Assembly: GCF_011762195.1 (NCBI RefSeq)
Contig: NZ_JAASQK010000008.1
Span: 1 to 64,000, forward strand
Length of the DNA: 64,000 bases
Reading direction: 5' to 3'
Origin: Sphingomonas oligoaromativorans
GTDB lineage: Bacteria; Pseudomonadota; Alphaproteobacteria; Sphingomonadales; Sphingomonadaceae
Of this stretch, positions 43,270 through 52,348 are shown piece after piece; positions within the stretch are counted from its first letter, which is position 1, and the number at the start of each line of letters is the position of its first letter. The translations under genes were made by a program, and so were the position numbers. The notes below the pieces were generated by a model, which was not told the DNA's origin, did no database searches, and worked only from the letters and a program-made list of their open reading frames with translations.

Positions 43270-43361
43270 TCCATTCCCTCATGAGGATATGACGCTTTTA
43301 CGTTTGTGCGTAGGCAGCGCCGGGTCAATAGCCATGCGATCCGCGCACAAGGAATGAGCCG

Positions 43362-44558
43362 ATGACCAGCCCGATCATGCCCGTCTACAACCCCGCCCCC
43401 GTCACCCCGGTGCGCGGCGAAGGCGTGTGGCTGGAGGAGGCCGACGGCACGCGCTGGCTCGACTGCATCAGCGGCGTCGCCACCAACGCGCTGGGACATT
43501 GCCACCCGGCGCTGGTCGAGGCGCTGACCCGTCAGGCGGGCAAGCTCTGGCACACCTCCAACGCGATCCGCGTGCCGGGCCAGATCGAACTGGCCGAGCG
43601 ACTGGTCGCGCACAGCTTCGCCGATCGCGTCTTCTTCTCCAACACCGGCACCGAGGCGGTGGAGTGCGCGATCAAGACCGCGCGCCGCTATCACAAGGTC
43701 AACGGCCAGCCCGAGCGCTTCGAGGTGATCGGCTTCACCGGCTCCTTCCACGGCCGCACCTATGGCGCGATCAACGCGTCTGGCAATCCGGCCTATCTCG
43801 ACGGCTTCGGCCCGCCGCTGCCAGGCTTCCTCCATCTCGCAATGGACGATCACGAAGCCTTCGCCGAGGCGGTCGCGCGGCCGGGCATGGCGGCGGTGAT
43901 CGTCGAGCCGGTGCAGGGCGAAGGTGGCGCGCGGGCCTTCTCGGGCGAGGATCTGCTGCGCCTGCGCCAGCTTTGCACCCGGCATGGCGTGCTCTTGATC
44001 CATGACGAGGTGCAGAGCGGCATGGGCCGCACCGGCAAGCTCTTCGCGCACCAGTGGTTCGAGGGCGCCGCGCCGGACATCATGGCGATCGCCAAGGCGC
44101 TGGGCTCGGGCTTCCCGGTCGGCGCCTGCCTCGCGACCGAGGAAGCGTCGAAGGGCATGGTCGTCGGCACGCACGGCTCGACCTTCGGCGGCAATCCGCT
44201 CGGCATGGCGGTGGCGATCGCCGCGTTCGACGTGATCGCGAGCGAGGAGACGCTGGCCAACGCCCGCACCGTGTCCGACTATCTCCGTAGCCGTCTTCAG
44301 GCGGTCGCCGAGCGCAATCCCGACATGATCGTCGAGCTGCGCGGCAAGGGGATGCTGGTCGGCCTCAAGCTCAAGCCGAACAACCGCGAATTCCTGATGA
44401 AGGGCTGGGAACAGCACATCCTGCTCTCGGGCTGCGGCGACAATTGCGTGCGCATCCTGCCGCCGCTGATCCTGACGGAAGCGGAGGCCGACGAGATCGT
44501 CCGCCGCGTCGAGGCGACCTGCGCTGCGATGCGCGTGCAACTGGCCGCGGTGGCGTGA
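43362..44558 (+). CDS. Acetylornithine/succinylornithine-type aminotransferase
   Basis: A 398-residue class III PLP aminotransferase. Seen: FFSNTGTEAVECAIKTARRYH (residues about 89-109), FTGSFHGRTYGA (about 126-137), LLIHDEVQSGMGRTG (about 208-222) and PLP Lys in IMAIAKALGSGFPVGA (about 240-255). Because the next gene is astD-like, it most likely acts as succinylornithine (AstC) or acetylornithine aminotransferase in arginine/ornithine catabolism. The C-terminal LLSGCGDNCVRILPPLILTEAE part is characteristic. A LysR gene is divergent. AstA/AstB are not in the window. Confidence 0.85.
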   Translation: MTSPIMPVYNPAPVTPVRGEGVWLEEADGTRWLDCISGVATNALGHCHPALVEALTRQAGKLWHTSNAIRVPGQIELAERLVAHSFADRVFFSNTGTEAVECAIKTARRYHKVNGQPERFEVIGFTGSFHGRTYGAINASGNPAYLDGFGPPLPGFLHLAMDDHEAFAEAVARPGMAAVIVEPVQGEGGARAFSGEDLLRLRQLCTRHGVLLIHDEVQSGMGRTGKLFAHQWFEGAAPDIMAIAKALGSGFPVGACLATEEASKGMVVGTHGSTFGGNPLGMAVAIAAFDVIASEETLANARTVSDYLRSRLQAVAERNPDMIVELRGKGMLVGLKLKPNNREFLMKGWEQHILLSGCGDNCVRILPPLILTEAEADEIVRRVEATCAAMRVQLAAVA

Positions 44559-44572
44559 TAGGAACGCATCCC

Positions 44573-45994
44573 ATGACGCGCTTCATCTCAACCAATCCTT
44601 CGACCGGCGAAACCCTCTGGGAAGGCGATGCCGCCGGCCCGGAGCAGGTCCACTCTGTCCTCGCCAAGGCCCGCACCGCGTTCGAGGGCTGGTCGGTGAC
44701 GCCGCTCGACGAGCGCATCGCCTTCGTCCGCGCCTTCAAGGCCCGACTGGAAGCGAATGCGGAGACGCTCGCCAGCGCCATCTCGCAGGAGACGGGCAAG
44801 CCGGCATGGGAGGGCAAGCAGGAAGCGGCCACGATGGTCGCCAAGGTCGAAACCTCGATCAAGGCGCAGGCCGAGCGGGCCGGTGAGCGCGAGCAGGGCA
44901 TGGCCTTCGGCCGTGCGATCCTGCGCCATCGGCCGCATGGCGTGATGGCGGTGCTGGGGCCGTACAACTTCCCCGGACACCTGCCGAATGGTCATATCGT
45001 CCCGGCGCTGCTGGCGGGCGACACGGTGGTGTTCAAGCCCTCCGAAGAGACGCCGCTGGTCGGCGAGATCATGGCGAAATGCTGGGCCGAGGCCGGCCTG
45101 CCGGAGGGCGTGTTCAACCTCGTGCAGGGCGGACGCGACACCGGCGCTGCGCTGCTCGACGGGCATATCGACGGGCTGCTCTTCACCGGTTCGGCGGGTG
45201 CGGGCGCGCATTTCCGGCGGGTGTTCGTGGATCGCCCCGAGGTGATCCTCGCCCTCGAACTGGGCGGCAACAATCCGCTGATTGCGTGGGATGGTGACAC
45301 GCAGGCGATCGCTTCGATCGTGGTCCAGTCGGCCTTCATCACCTCGGGCCAGCGCTGCTCCTGCGCGCGTCGCCTGATCGTGCCGGAGGGTGCTGAGGGC
45401 GATCGCATGGTGGACGCCGTGGCGCAGATGACCGACCGCCTCACCATCGGCCAGTGGGACGAGACGCCCGAGCCGACCTTCGGCCCGCTCATCTCCGCCG
45501 CCGCCGCCGACAAGGCGCGCGAGGCGGTCGCCGCGCTCGTCGCCAAGGGTGCGAAGGTGATCCGTCCGTTCGAAAAGATCGCCGGCCGTTCGGACGCCTA
45601 TGTCACCCCCGCGATCCTCGACGTGACCGGGCTCGACGTGCCGGATGCGGAGATCTTCGCGCCGGTGCTGCAAGTCATCCGCGTCGCCGATTTCGACGCC
45701 GCGATCCGTGCCGCCAACGCCACCGCCTACGGCCTCTCGGGCGGCCTGATCTCGGCCGACGAGGCGCTGTGGCGGCGTTATGCGGATCGGGCGCGGGCGG
45801 GCGTGCTCAACTGGAACCGCCCGACCACGGGGGCGGCCGGCACCATGCCCTTCGGCGGGCTCGGCTCCTCGGGCAACCACCGCCCGAGCGCTTATTATGC
45901 CGCCGACTATTGCGCCTATCCGGTCGCAAGCTTCGAGGCCGGCGTGGTCGCGGACCTGTCGGGCGAGATCAAGGGCCTCAAGGCCGCCGGATGA
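44573..45994 (+). CDS. astD: Succinylglutamate-semialdehyde dehydrogenase
   Basis: A 473-residue aldehyde dehydrogenase that oxidises N-succinylglutamate semialdehyde to succinylglutamate with NAD, step four of the AST arginine pathway. Seen: GVMAVLGPYNFPGHLPNGHI (residues about 123-142), LFTGSAGAGAHFR (about 202-214), LELGGNNPLIAWD (about 225-237, Glu) and SGQRCSCARRLIV (about 258-270, catalytic Cys). The LGPYNFPGHLPNGHI and RPTTGAAGTMPFGG signatures match AstD. It follows the aminotransferase by 14 bases. It overlaps the next LysR gene by 17 bases. Confidence 0.93.
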   Translation: MTRFISTNPSTGETLWEGDAAGPEQVHSVLAKARTAFEGWSVTPLDERIAFVRAFKARLEANAETLASAISQETGKPAWEGKQEAATMVAKVETSIKAQAERAGEREQGMAFGRAILRHRPHGVMAVLGPYNFPGHLPNGHIVPALLAGDTVVFKPSEETPLVGEIMAKCWAEAGLPEGVFNLVQGGRDTGAALLDGHIDGLLFTGSAGAGAHFRRVFVDRPEVILALELGGNNPLIAWDGDTQAIASIVVQSAFITSGQRCSCARRLIVPEGAEGDRMVDAVAQMTDRLTIGQWDETPEPTFGPLISAAAADKAREAVAALVAKGAKVIRPFEKIAGRSDAYVTPAILDVTGLDVPDAEIFAPVLQVIRVADFDAAIRAANATAYGLSGGLISADEALWRRYADRARAGVLNWNRPTTGAAGTMPFGGLGSSGNHRPSAYYAADYCAYPVASFEAGVVADLSGEIKGLKAAG

Positions 45995-46862
45995 AGTCCA
46001 CGAAAGCCCGCAAGGGCGCCGGCATCAGCCGCCGGCTCGGATAGTAAAGGAAGGGGCCGGTGAAGGACTGCCACCAGTCGGGCAGCACCGGCTCCAGCCG
46101 CCCATCGGCGAAATAGGGCTCCAGAAAGCCCTCGAAGCTCTTGATGATGCCGAGGCCGGCGATCGCCGCGGCCACCTCGTCGTCGAAATTGCCGCCGGTG
46201 AAGCGCCCGGCCGGCGTGATGCGCACCATCTCCTCGCCCCGCTCGAACTCCCACGGATGCATGACGCCGCTCGAAAAGCGGTGGAGCACGCAGTCATGAC
46301 CCAGCAGATCGCGCGGATGCTCGGGGCACCCCCGTTCCGCCAGATAATCGGGCGATGCGCCGCAGGCGAAGCGCTGCACGCGCGGGCCGATCGGCACCGC
46401 GATCATGTCCTGCTCCAGCCGCTCCTCATAGCGGATGCCGGCATCGAAGCCCGCCGCCAGCACGTCGATGAAGCGATCATCCGAAATCAGCTCGACCGAG
46501 ATGCCGGGATGCGCCTTCAGGAAGGCCGCGATGATCGGCGGCATGATCTGCCGCGTCACGGCCCCCGGCGCGTTGAGGCGCAGCGTGCCCCTCGGGCTGT
46601 CCCGATAGCCGTTGACGACATCCAGCGCGGCCTCGACCTCGCCCAGCGCCGGCCCCAGCCGCTCGATCAGCCGCGCGCCTGCTTCGGTCGGCGTGACGCT
46701 GCGCGTGGTGCGGTTGAAGAGGCGGACACCCAGCCGTTGCTCCAGCCGCCGCACCGCTTCCGAGAGTGTCGAGGCCGAGACGCCGCGCAGCAGCGCCGCA
46801 CCCCGGAAGCTCCGCGCACGGGCGACGGCGGCGAAGGCGTCGAGATCGGCCAGGTCGGTCAT
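45978..46862 (-). CDS. LysR-family transcriptional regulator
   Basis: A 294-residue regulator with helix-turn-helix at residues about 8-45 (FAAVARARSFRGAALLRGVSASTLSEAVRRLEQRLGVRLF) and a C-terminal sensor domain (FLKAHPGISVELISDDRFIDVLAAGFDAGIRY). The sequence SFRGAALLRGVSASTLSEAVRRLE is typical of the CrgA/DhcR-like group. It is divergent from the aldo/keto reductase by 94 bases, so it probably controls it, and its end overlaps astD. Confidence 0.92.
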   Translation of the reverse strand: MTDLADLDAFAAVARARSFRGAALLRGVSASTLSEAVRRLEQRLGVRLFNRTTRSVTPTEAGARLIERLGPALGEVEAALDVVNGYRDSPRGTLRLNAPGAVTRQIMPPIIAAFLKAHPGISVELISDDRFIDVLAAGFDAGIRYEERLEQDMIAVPIGPRVQRFACGASPDYLAERGCPEHPRDLLGHDCVLHRFSSGVMHPWEFERGEEMVRITPAGRFTGGNFDDEVAAAIAGLGIIKSFEGFLEPYFADGRLEPVLPDWWQSFTGPFLYYPSRRLMPAPLRAFVDFIRRP

Positions 46863-46956
46863 TGTTCGATTATCCGTACAGCTCGTGCAACGCTTGCCGG
46901 ATTATCGCACGGCCGGCGCGCCTCCATAAAGCCCCCCGGCACAGGAGGCTGAACGC

Positions 46957-47952
46957 ATGGATATTCGCACTCTCGGAAAGACCGGCCCGAAGGTTTCGGC
47001 GGTCGGGCTCGGCTGCATGGGCATGTCGGGCATGTATGGCCCGTCCGATCGGGCGGAGGGCATCGCCACGATCCATGCCGCGCTCGATGCCGGCATCACG
47101 CTTCTCGACACCGGCGATTTCTACGGCATGGGGCACAACGAGATGCTGATCGGCGAGGCCCTGAAGGGGCGCCCGCGCGACAGCTATCAGTTGAGCGTCA
47201 AGTTCGGCGGCCTGCGCGCGCCCGACGGATCATGGTGCGGCTTCGACGCGCGGCCGGCGGCGGTGAAGAATTTCCTCTCTTATTCGCTCCAGCGGCTGGG
47301 CGTCGACCACATCGATATCTATCGGCCGGCGCGGCTCGATCCGAACGTGCCGATCGAGGACACGATCGGCGCCATCGCCGAGATGGTGGAGAAGGGCTAT
47401 GTCCGCCATATCGGCCTGTCGGAGGTCGGCTCCGAAACGATCCGCCGGGCGGCGGCGGTGCATCCGATCGCCGATCTCCAGATCGAATATTCGCTCGTCT
47501 CGCGCGGGATCGAGGACGGCATCCTCGACACCTGCCGCGCGCTCGGCATCGACATCACTGCCTATGGCATCCTGTCGCGCGGGCTGATCTCGGGTCATTG
47601 GAGCAAGGACAGCATCGCCGCACCGACCGACTTCCGCTCGCACTCGCCCCGCTTCGAGCAGGGCAATATCGACGCCAACCTCGCGCTGGTGGAGGCGCTG
47701 CGCCGGGTGGCGGAGGCCAAGGGCGTGACGGTCGCGCAGATCGCCATCGCCTGGGTGGCGGCGCAGGGGCAGGACATCGTGCCGCTGATCGGCGCGCGCC
47801 GTCGCGATCGGCTGGCCGAGGCGCTGGGCGCGCTCGACGTGCGGCTCGACAAGGCCGATCTGGAGGCCATCGAGCGTGCCGTCCCCAGGGGCGCGGCGCA
47901 GGGCGACCGCTACAACGCCTGGGGCATGGCGACGCTCGACAGCGAGCGTTGA
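46957..47952 (+). CDS. Aldo/keto reductase with altered active-site His
   Basis: A 331-residue TIM-barrel reductase of the AKR family. Cofactor and active-site residues seen are Asp and Tyr in LLDTGDFYGMGHNE (residues about 48-61) and Lys in SVKFGGL (about 75-81). The usual catalytic His of the YYLHRxD motif is replaced: IDIYRPARLDP has Ala at that position. This variant is found as a subfamily, and its activity is uncertain. It is divergent from a LysR gene. Substrate unknown; an aldehyde or ketone reductase by family. Confidence 0.88.
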   Translation: MDIRTLGKTGPKVSAVGLGCMGMSGMYGPSDRAEGIATIHAALDAGITLLDTGDFYGMGHNEMLIGEALKGRPRDSYQLSVKFGGLRAPDGSWCGFDARPAAVKNFLSYSLQRLGVDHIDIYRPARLDPNVPIEDTIGAIAEMVEKGYVRHIGLSEVGSETIRRAAAVHPIADLQIEYSLVSRGIEDGILDTCRALGIDITAYGILSRGLISGHWSKDSIAAPTDFRSHSPRFEQGNIDANLALVEALRRVAEAKGVTVAQIAIAWVAAQGQDIVPLIGARRRDRLAEALGALDVRLDKADLEAIERAVPRGAAQGDRYNAWGMATLDSER

Positions 47953-47972
47953 GGGAAGGGGGTGCGCCCGCC

Positions 47973-49067
47973 TCAGCGGACGCGGCGCACCCAACCCTTG
48001 GCGTCCTCGATCCGGCCGCGCTGGATGCCGACGAGGGCGTCCTTCAGCATGTCGGTGGTCTCGCCGCCACCGCCATTGCCGATGGTGAAGTCGCCGGCCG
48101 TGCTCTTCACCTGACCAATCGGGGTGACCACCGCCGCCGTGCCGCAGGCGAACACCTCGCGCAGCTTGCCCGAGGCGGCGTCGGCGCGCCACTGGTCGAT
48201 CGAATAGGGCTCCTCGTGCACGGTGATGCCCTTGCCGCGCGCCAGCTCGATCACCGAGGCGCGGGTGATGCCGGGCAGGATCGTGCCGGTCAGCGGCGGC
48301 GTCTGGATCGATCCGTCGTCGAACAGGAAGAAGATGTTCATGCCGCCTAGCTCGTCCACCCAGCGATGCTCGACCGCGTCGAGGAACACCACCTGATCGC
48401 AGCCATGCTTGATCGCCTCGGCCTGCGCGATCAGGCTCGCGGCATAGTTGCCGCCGCACTTGGCCGCGCCCGTGCCGCCCGGAGCGGCGCGGGTATAGTC
48501 GTCCGACACCCAGACGCTGACCGCCTTCTTCCCGCCCTTGAAATAGGCGCCCACGGGGCAGGCGATCACGCAGAAGATATATTCCGCCGCCGGCCGCACG
48601 CCGAGGAAGGTCTCCGACGCGAACATGAAGGGGCGCAGATAGAGGCTGCCCTCGCCGCCCGGAATCCACGCCTCGTCGATCTTGATGAGCGCGTCGAGCG
48701 CGCCGAGGAACAGTTCCTCCGGCACCTCCGGCATCGCCATGCGGCGCGCGGATTCGTTGAAGCGGCGGGCGTTCTGCTCGGGGCGGAACAGGGTGATGCC
48801 CCCGTCCTCGGCGCGATAGGCCTTCATCCCCTCGAAGATTTCCTGCGCATAATGCAGCACGGCGCAGGCCGGATCGAGCTGGAACGGGCGGCGCGCCTCC
48901 ACCTTGGCGCTATGCCAGCCCTGCCCCTCGGTCCACTTCACGGTCACCATATGATCGGTGAATACGCGGCCGAAGCCGGGGTCTTCCAGCAGCGTGGCCC
49001 GCTCGGCCGCCGCCACCGCCGCCGGGTTGGGCTCGATCGAGAATTGCAGCTTGGCGTCCGCGTTCAT
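47973..49067 (-). CDS. ilvE: Branched-chain amino-acid aminotransferase
   Basis: A 364-residue fold-type IV PLP transaminase for leucine, isoleucine and valine. It is the longer, eukaryote-like BCAT subtype. Seen: [19 protein letters not shown] (residues about 68-86), [12 protein letters not shown] (about 139-150), [18 protein letters not shown] (PLP Lys near 201) and [16 protein letters not shown] (about 266-281). AAGGAGC lies just before the ATG. It stands alone, convergent with the aldo/keto reductase. Confidence 0.95.
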   Translation of the reverse strand: MNADAKLQFSIEPNPAAVAAAERATLLEDPGFGRVFTDHMVTVKWTEGQGWHSAKVEARRPFQLDPACAVLHYAQEIFEGMKAYRAEDGGITLFRPEQNARRFNESARRMAMPEVPEELFLGALDALIKIDEAWIPGGEGSLYLRPFMFASETFLGVRPAAEYIFCVIACPVGAYFKGGKKAVSVWVSDDYTRAAPGGTGAAKCGGNYAASLIAQAEAIKHGCDQVVFLDAVEHRWVDELGGMNIFFLFDDGSIQTPPLTGTILPGITRASVIELARGKGITVHEEPYSIDQWRADAASGKLREVFACGTAAVVTPIGQVKSTAGDFTIGNGGGGETTDMLKDALVGIQRGRIEDAKGWVRRVR

Positions 49068-49291
49068 GCACCGCTCCTTGGATCTGTCGCGCTCCCCTTA
49101 TCGAGCCGAAGGGCGGCAGGCCACCCCCGCCTGTCCGAACGGACACGGCTCATCGACTCGACCGCGCAAAGCCGCGCACGCGATCATGTGGTTAACGAAT
49201 CATCTCCATCGTCGTCGCCACGAAGAAATCCGCCGAAACGCCGATAAATTCCGGGGCGATTGCCTAAAAATCCGACGTCCGTGGACATTTT

Positions 49292-49307
49292 GGTAACCTC
49301 GGTTACC
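49292..49307. promoter_or_regulatory. Perfect inverted repeat upstream of the diguanylate cyclase
   Basis: GGTAACCTCGGTTACC has 7-base arms (49292-49298 and 49301-49307) around TC. It lies 29 bases before the start at 49337, in a 269-base AT-richer gap. It could be an operator for a dimeric regulator. A short GTCC-GT-GGAC lies just upstream. Confidence 0.5.
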
Positions 49308-49336
49308 TATCCCGGCTCCTATTGCAGGGGCATGTC

Positions 49337-50521
49337 ATGGCATTAGAGGGTCCGAGCGAGTCGAAAGGGGTGCGTGGCCGCATCGATGCGGCGCTGCGCG
49401 ACCTGTTTGACTGGTTCACCGGCCTTCCGCGCGAGGAAGCCATCGACTTCCGCAGCGACATCCTCGAAACCGTGATGCTGAAGCCGAGCGCGCTGCTGCT
49501 CACCGGCATGGGCGTGCTGCTGATGAGCGGCACCGTCATGGCGCTGACCGGCGCCGGCTGGGCCATTGCGTGGTTCGCCGTCGATTCCCTGCTCCTCGCG
49601 CTCCGCCTGATTCCCACCTTCCTGCACGAGCGGCGAGGGCGGCAGATGCCGGCCCCGCTGGCGCGCATGGTGGTGATGAGCGCGCTCATCATGTGCCTCA
49701 TCTTCGGGGCCGGCTGCTCGGCCACCGTGCTGATGCAGACCAAGCCGTTGATGGTGGTGGCGACGGGATCGCTGATCGGTGTGGTCGCCGGCCTCGCGAC
49801 TCGCTGGGCGGCGCTGCCGCGGCTCGCCCTTCCCGCGATCGTGGTGATCGCCGTGCCCTTTTGCGCGGCGGTGGCGACGGCCGGCAATGGCATGTTCCGC
49901 GCCGGCGCCATGCAGTTCGCGGTTATCATCGCCGCCACCGCCGCGCTGACGCTCCAGAACAACCGCACGCTGGTGGCGCTGTTCCGGGCGGAGCGGCGCA
50001 ACCGCGTGCTGGCGACGACCGACAGCCTCACCGGGCTTCCCAACCGCGCCGGCCTGATCGCCGAGCTGAACCGCCTGCGCACCGCCGCCACGGACGGGCA
50101 GGACGGCGAGATCACCTCGCTGTTCGTCGATCTCGACAGCTTCAAGGCGGTGAACGACCGCTTCGGCCACAGCGCGGGCGATCGCGTGCTGGCGGCGGCG
50201 GCGATGCGGCTGCGGGCGGTGGCGGCGCCGCACTTCGTCTGCCGGCTCGGCGGCGACGAATTCGTGGTGGTGATGAACAGCAGCGATCGCGCCGTGGCCA
50301 CCTTCGTCGCCCGCCATATCGCGGAGCGGATACGCGAGCCGATCGAAGGCTGCGCGGCCGAGCCGGTGCTGATCGGCGCCAGCATCGGGGTCGCCTTCGG
50401 ATCGATCGCCAATCGCGACGCCGAGCAGATTCTCGCCGAGGCGGACATGGCGCTCTATCTCGCCAAGGATGCGGGCGGCGGCCGTCACGCGATCGGCAGC
50501 GGCCTGCGGGTATCGGCCTGA
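49337..50521 (+). CDS. Membrane GGDEF diguanylate cyclase
   Basis: A 394-residue protein that should make cyclic di-GMP. The N-terminal half (residues about 55-210) has about five or six membrane segments (LLLTGMGVLLMSGTVMALTGAG and others). The C-terminal GGDEF domain starts about residue 220 (NRVLATTDSLTGLPNRAGL) and has the active-site RLGGDEF near residue 310. The product-inhibition RxxD site five residues before GGDEF is absent. It lacks an EAL domain. The ATG at 49337 follows AGGGG; a TTG 15 bases upstream is less likely. Confidence 0.92.
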   Translation: MALEGPSESKGVRGRIDAALRDLFDWFTGLPREEAIDFRSDILETVMLKPSALLLTGMGVLLMSGTVMALTGAGWAIAWFAVDSLLLALRLIPTFLHERRGRQMPAPLARMVVMSALIMCLIFGAGCSATVLMQTKPLMVVATGSLIGVVAGLATRWAALPRLALPAIVVIAVPFCAAVATAGNGMFRAGAMQFAVIIAATAALTLQNNRTLVALFRAERRNRVLATTDSLTGLPNRAGLIAELNRLRTAATDGQDGEITSLFVDLDSFKAVNDRFGHSAGDRVLAAAAMRLRAVAAPHFVCRLGGDEFVVVMNSSDRAVATFVARHIAERIREPIEGCAAEPVLIGASIGVAFGSIANRDAEQILAEADMALYLAKDAGGGRHAIGSGLRVSA

Positions 50522-50576
50522 TCCCTCTCGCAGACGGTTCCTTGTCGCGCCGATCCGCTCTAGAGGCGCGCAGGAC

Positions 50577-51740
50577 ATGGCCGCGCTCGCAACCCACCTC
50601 GCCGCCGCGCTGGAGCGCATCGACGCCCGCCACGAACGGCGCCGGCTCAGCGCCACCACGCTCGAAGCCCAGGGGCGGCTGACGCGCGGCGCCGCGCGGC
50701 TGGTCGACTTTTCCAGCAACGACTATCTCGGCCTCGCCCTCCACCCGCTGCTGGCCGAGCGATCGGCGGAATGGGCGGCGCGGCTGGGGAGCGGCTCGGG
50801 CGCCTCGCGGCTCGTCACCGGCACGCACGAGGCGCATCTGGCGCTGGAGGCGAAGATCGCCGCCTTCAAGGGGAAGGAGGCCGCCCTGCTCTTCCCGAGC
50901 GGATGGCATCTGAACGCGGCGGTGCTGGCGGCGCTGCTCAGGGCCGCGCCCGGCACGCTGCTGTTCACCGACCGGCTGATCCATGCGAGCCTCCATGCGG
51001 GCGCGGCCGGGCATCGCCAGATCCGCTTCCGCCACAACGATCTCGATCATCTGGAGGAATTGCTCGCCGGCTATGCCGACCGGCCCGGTCCGCGCCTGAT
51101 CGTCACCGAGAGCGTGTTCAGCATGGACGGCGACCGGGCGGACCTCGCCCGCCTCTCCGCCCTTGCGAAGGCGCACGACGCCTTCCTCTATCTCGACGAG
51201 GCCCATGCCACCGGCGTGCTCGGGCCGCAGGGGCGCGGCCTCTCCGCCACCGTGCCCGACGCCGCCGACCTGGTGATGGGCACGTTCAGCAAGGCGCTCG
51301 GGAGCTTCGGCGCCTATGTCGCGGGATCGCGGCTGCTGATCGACTATCTGGTCAACGCCTGCGGGGGCTTCATCTTCTCAACCGCGCCGCCGCCCGCGAT
51401 GCTGGGCGCGATCGACGCGGCGCTGGATCTCGTGCCGAGCATGGACGCCGAGCGCGCCCGCCTCGCCGCCCATGGCGGGCATCTGCGCGCGCGGCTTCAT
51501 GCGGCCGGGATCGACACCGCCGACAGCTCGACCCAGATCGTTCCCGCCATCGTCGGCGGCGCCGAGGAGGCACTGGCGCTGGCCGAGGCGTTGGCGGCCG
51601 ACGGCCTGCTCGCCGCCGCGATCCGCCCGCCGACCGTGCCGCCCGGCACCAGCCGCCTGCGCCTCGCGTTGCGCGCGCCGCATGACGAGGCCGATATCGA
51701 ACGTCTCGCCGATGCGATCGTCGCCCGGATGCAGCGATGA
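50577..51740 (+). CDS. bioF: 8-amino-7-oxononanoate synthase
   Basis: A 387-residue PLP enzyme of the AOS family that condenses pimeloyl-ACP/CoA with alanine. Seen: DFSSNDYLGLALHP (residues about 42-55), VTESVFSMDGDRADL (about 178-192), LDEAHATGVLGPQG (about 205-218) and PLP Lys in MGTFSKALGSFGAY (about 236-249). First gene of the biotin operon. The ATG at 50577 follows AGGCGC-AGGAC; the next gene overlaps its stop (ATGA). Confidence 0.95.
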   Translation: MAALATHLAAALERIDARHERRRLSATTLEAQGRLTRGAARLVDFSSNDYLGLALHPLLAERSAEWAARLGSGSGASRLVTGTHEAHLALEAKIAAFKGKEAALLFPSGWHLNAAVLAALLRAAPGTLLFTDRLIHASLHAGAAGHRQIRFRHNDLDHLEELLAGYADRPGPRLIVTESVFSMDGDRADLARLSALAKAHDAFLYLDEAHATGVLGPQGRGLSATVPDAADLVMGTFSKALGSFGAYVAGSRLLIDYLVNACGGFIFSTAPPPAMLGAIDAALDLVPSMDAERARLAAHGGHLRARLHAAGIDTADSSTQIVPAIVGGAEEALALAEALAADGLLAAAIRPPTVPPGTSRLRLALRAPHDEADIERLADAIVARMQR

Positions 51741-52348
51741 AACTCATTCTCCTGCACGGCTGGGGCTTCGACGCGACGCTGTGGGACGGCGTGCGCGCCG
51801 CGCTGCCCGAGTTCGAGACGATCGCGTGGGATCGGGGCTATTTCGGAGAACCCTCGGCAGAAGCTGTCACAGGGCCGTGCATTGCCATCGGCCATTCGCT
51901 CGGCGCGATGCTGTTGGCGGGCGCAATGCAGGAGAGCTGCGTCGGGCTGATCGCGATCAACGGCTTCGACCGCTTTGCCGGGGAGGGCGCTGTGCCGCCG
52001 CGCGTGGTCGAGCGGATGCGCAGGCGTTTCGGGGAAGCTCCCATGGAGGTGCTCGCCGACTTCCACACCCGCTGCGGCGGCGGTGAGCCCCCGCCCGCGA
52101 TCCGCGACGAAGCGGCGCTGGCCGCCGACCTCGCCCTGCTTGCGGAGGCCGACCGGCGCGGCATGGTCCGCGTGCCGACGCTGGTGCTGCATGGCGCGGC
52201 CGACCCGCTTCTCCCCGCACCGATGCGCGACGGCGTCTTCGCCGGAGCCCCCTGCGAGACGCTGCAGGAGGCGGGCCACCTCCTGCCCCTCACCCATCCC
52301 GGCTGGTGTGCCACGCGCATCCGCGCCTTCGCGAGCCTCCTCGCTTGA
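51737..52348 (+). CDS. BioH-like alpha/beta hydrolase, putative pimeloyl-ACP methyl esterase
   Basis: A 203-residue alpha/beta hydrolase. The nucleophile elbow GHSLGAM (residues about 54-60), an oxyanion LLHGWGF (about 5-11) and the C-terminal His (AGHLLPLTH, about 178) are visible. Position between bioF and bioC indicates cleavage of the methyl ester of pimeloyl-ACP, the role of BioH/BioG; it is shorter than BioH of E. coli (about 256 residues). Translation is coupled: ATGA with bioF and TTGA with bioC. Confidence 0.85.
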   Translation: MKLILLHGWGFDATLWDGVRAALPEFETIAWDRGYFGEPSAEAVTGPCIAIGHSLGAMLLAGAMQESCVGLIAINGFDRFAGEGAVPPRVVERMRRRFGEAPMEVLADFHTRCGGGEPPPAIRDEAALAADLALLAEADRRGMVRVPTLVLHGAADPLLPAPMRDGVFAGAPCETLQEAGHLLPLTHPGWCATRIRAFASLLA

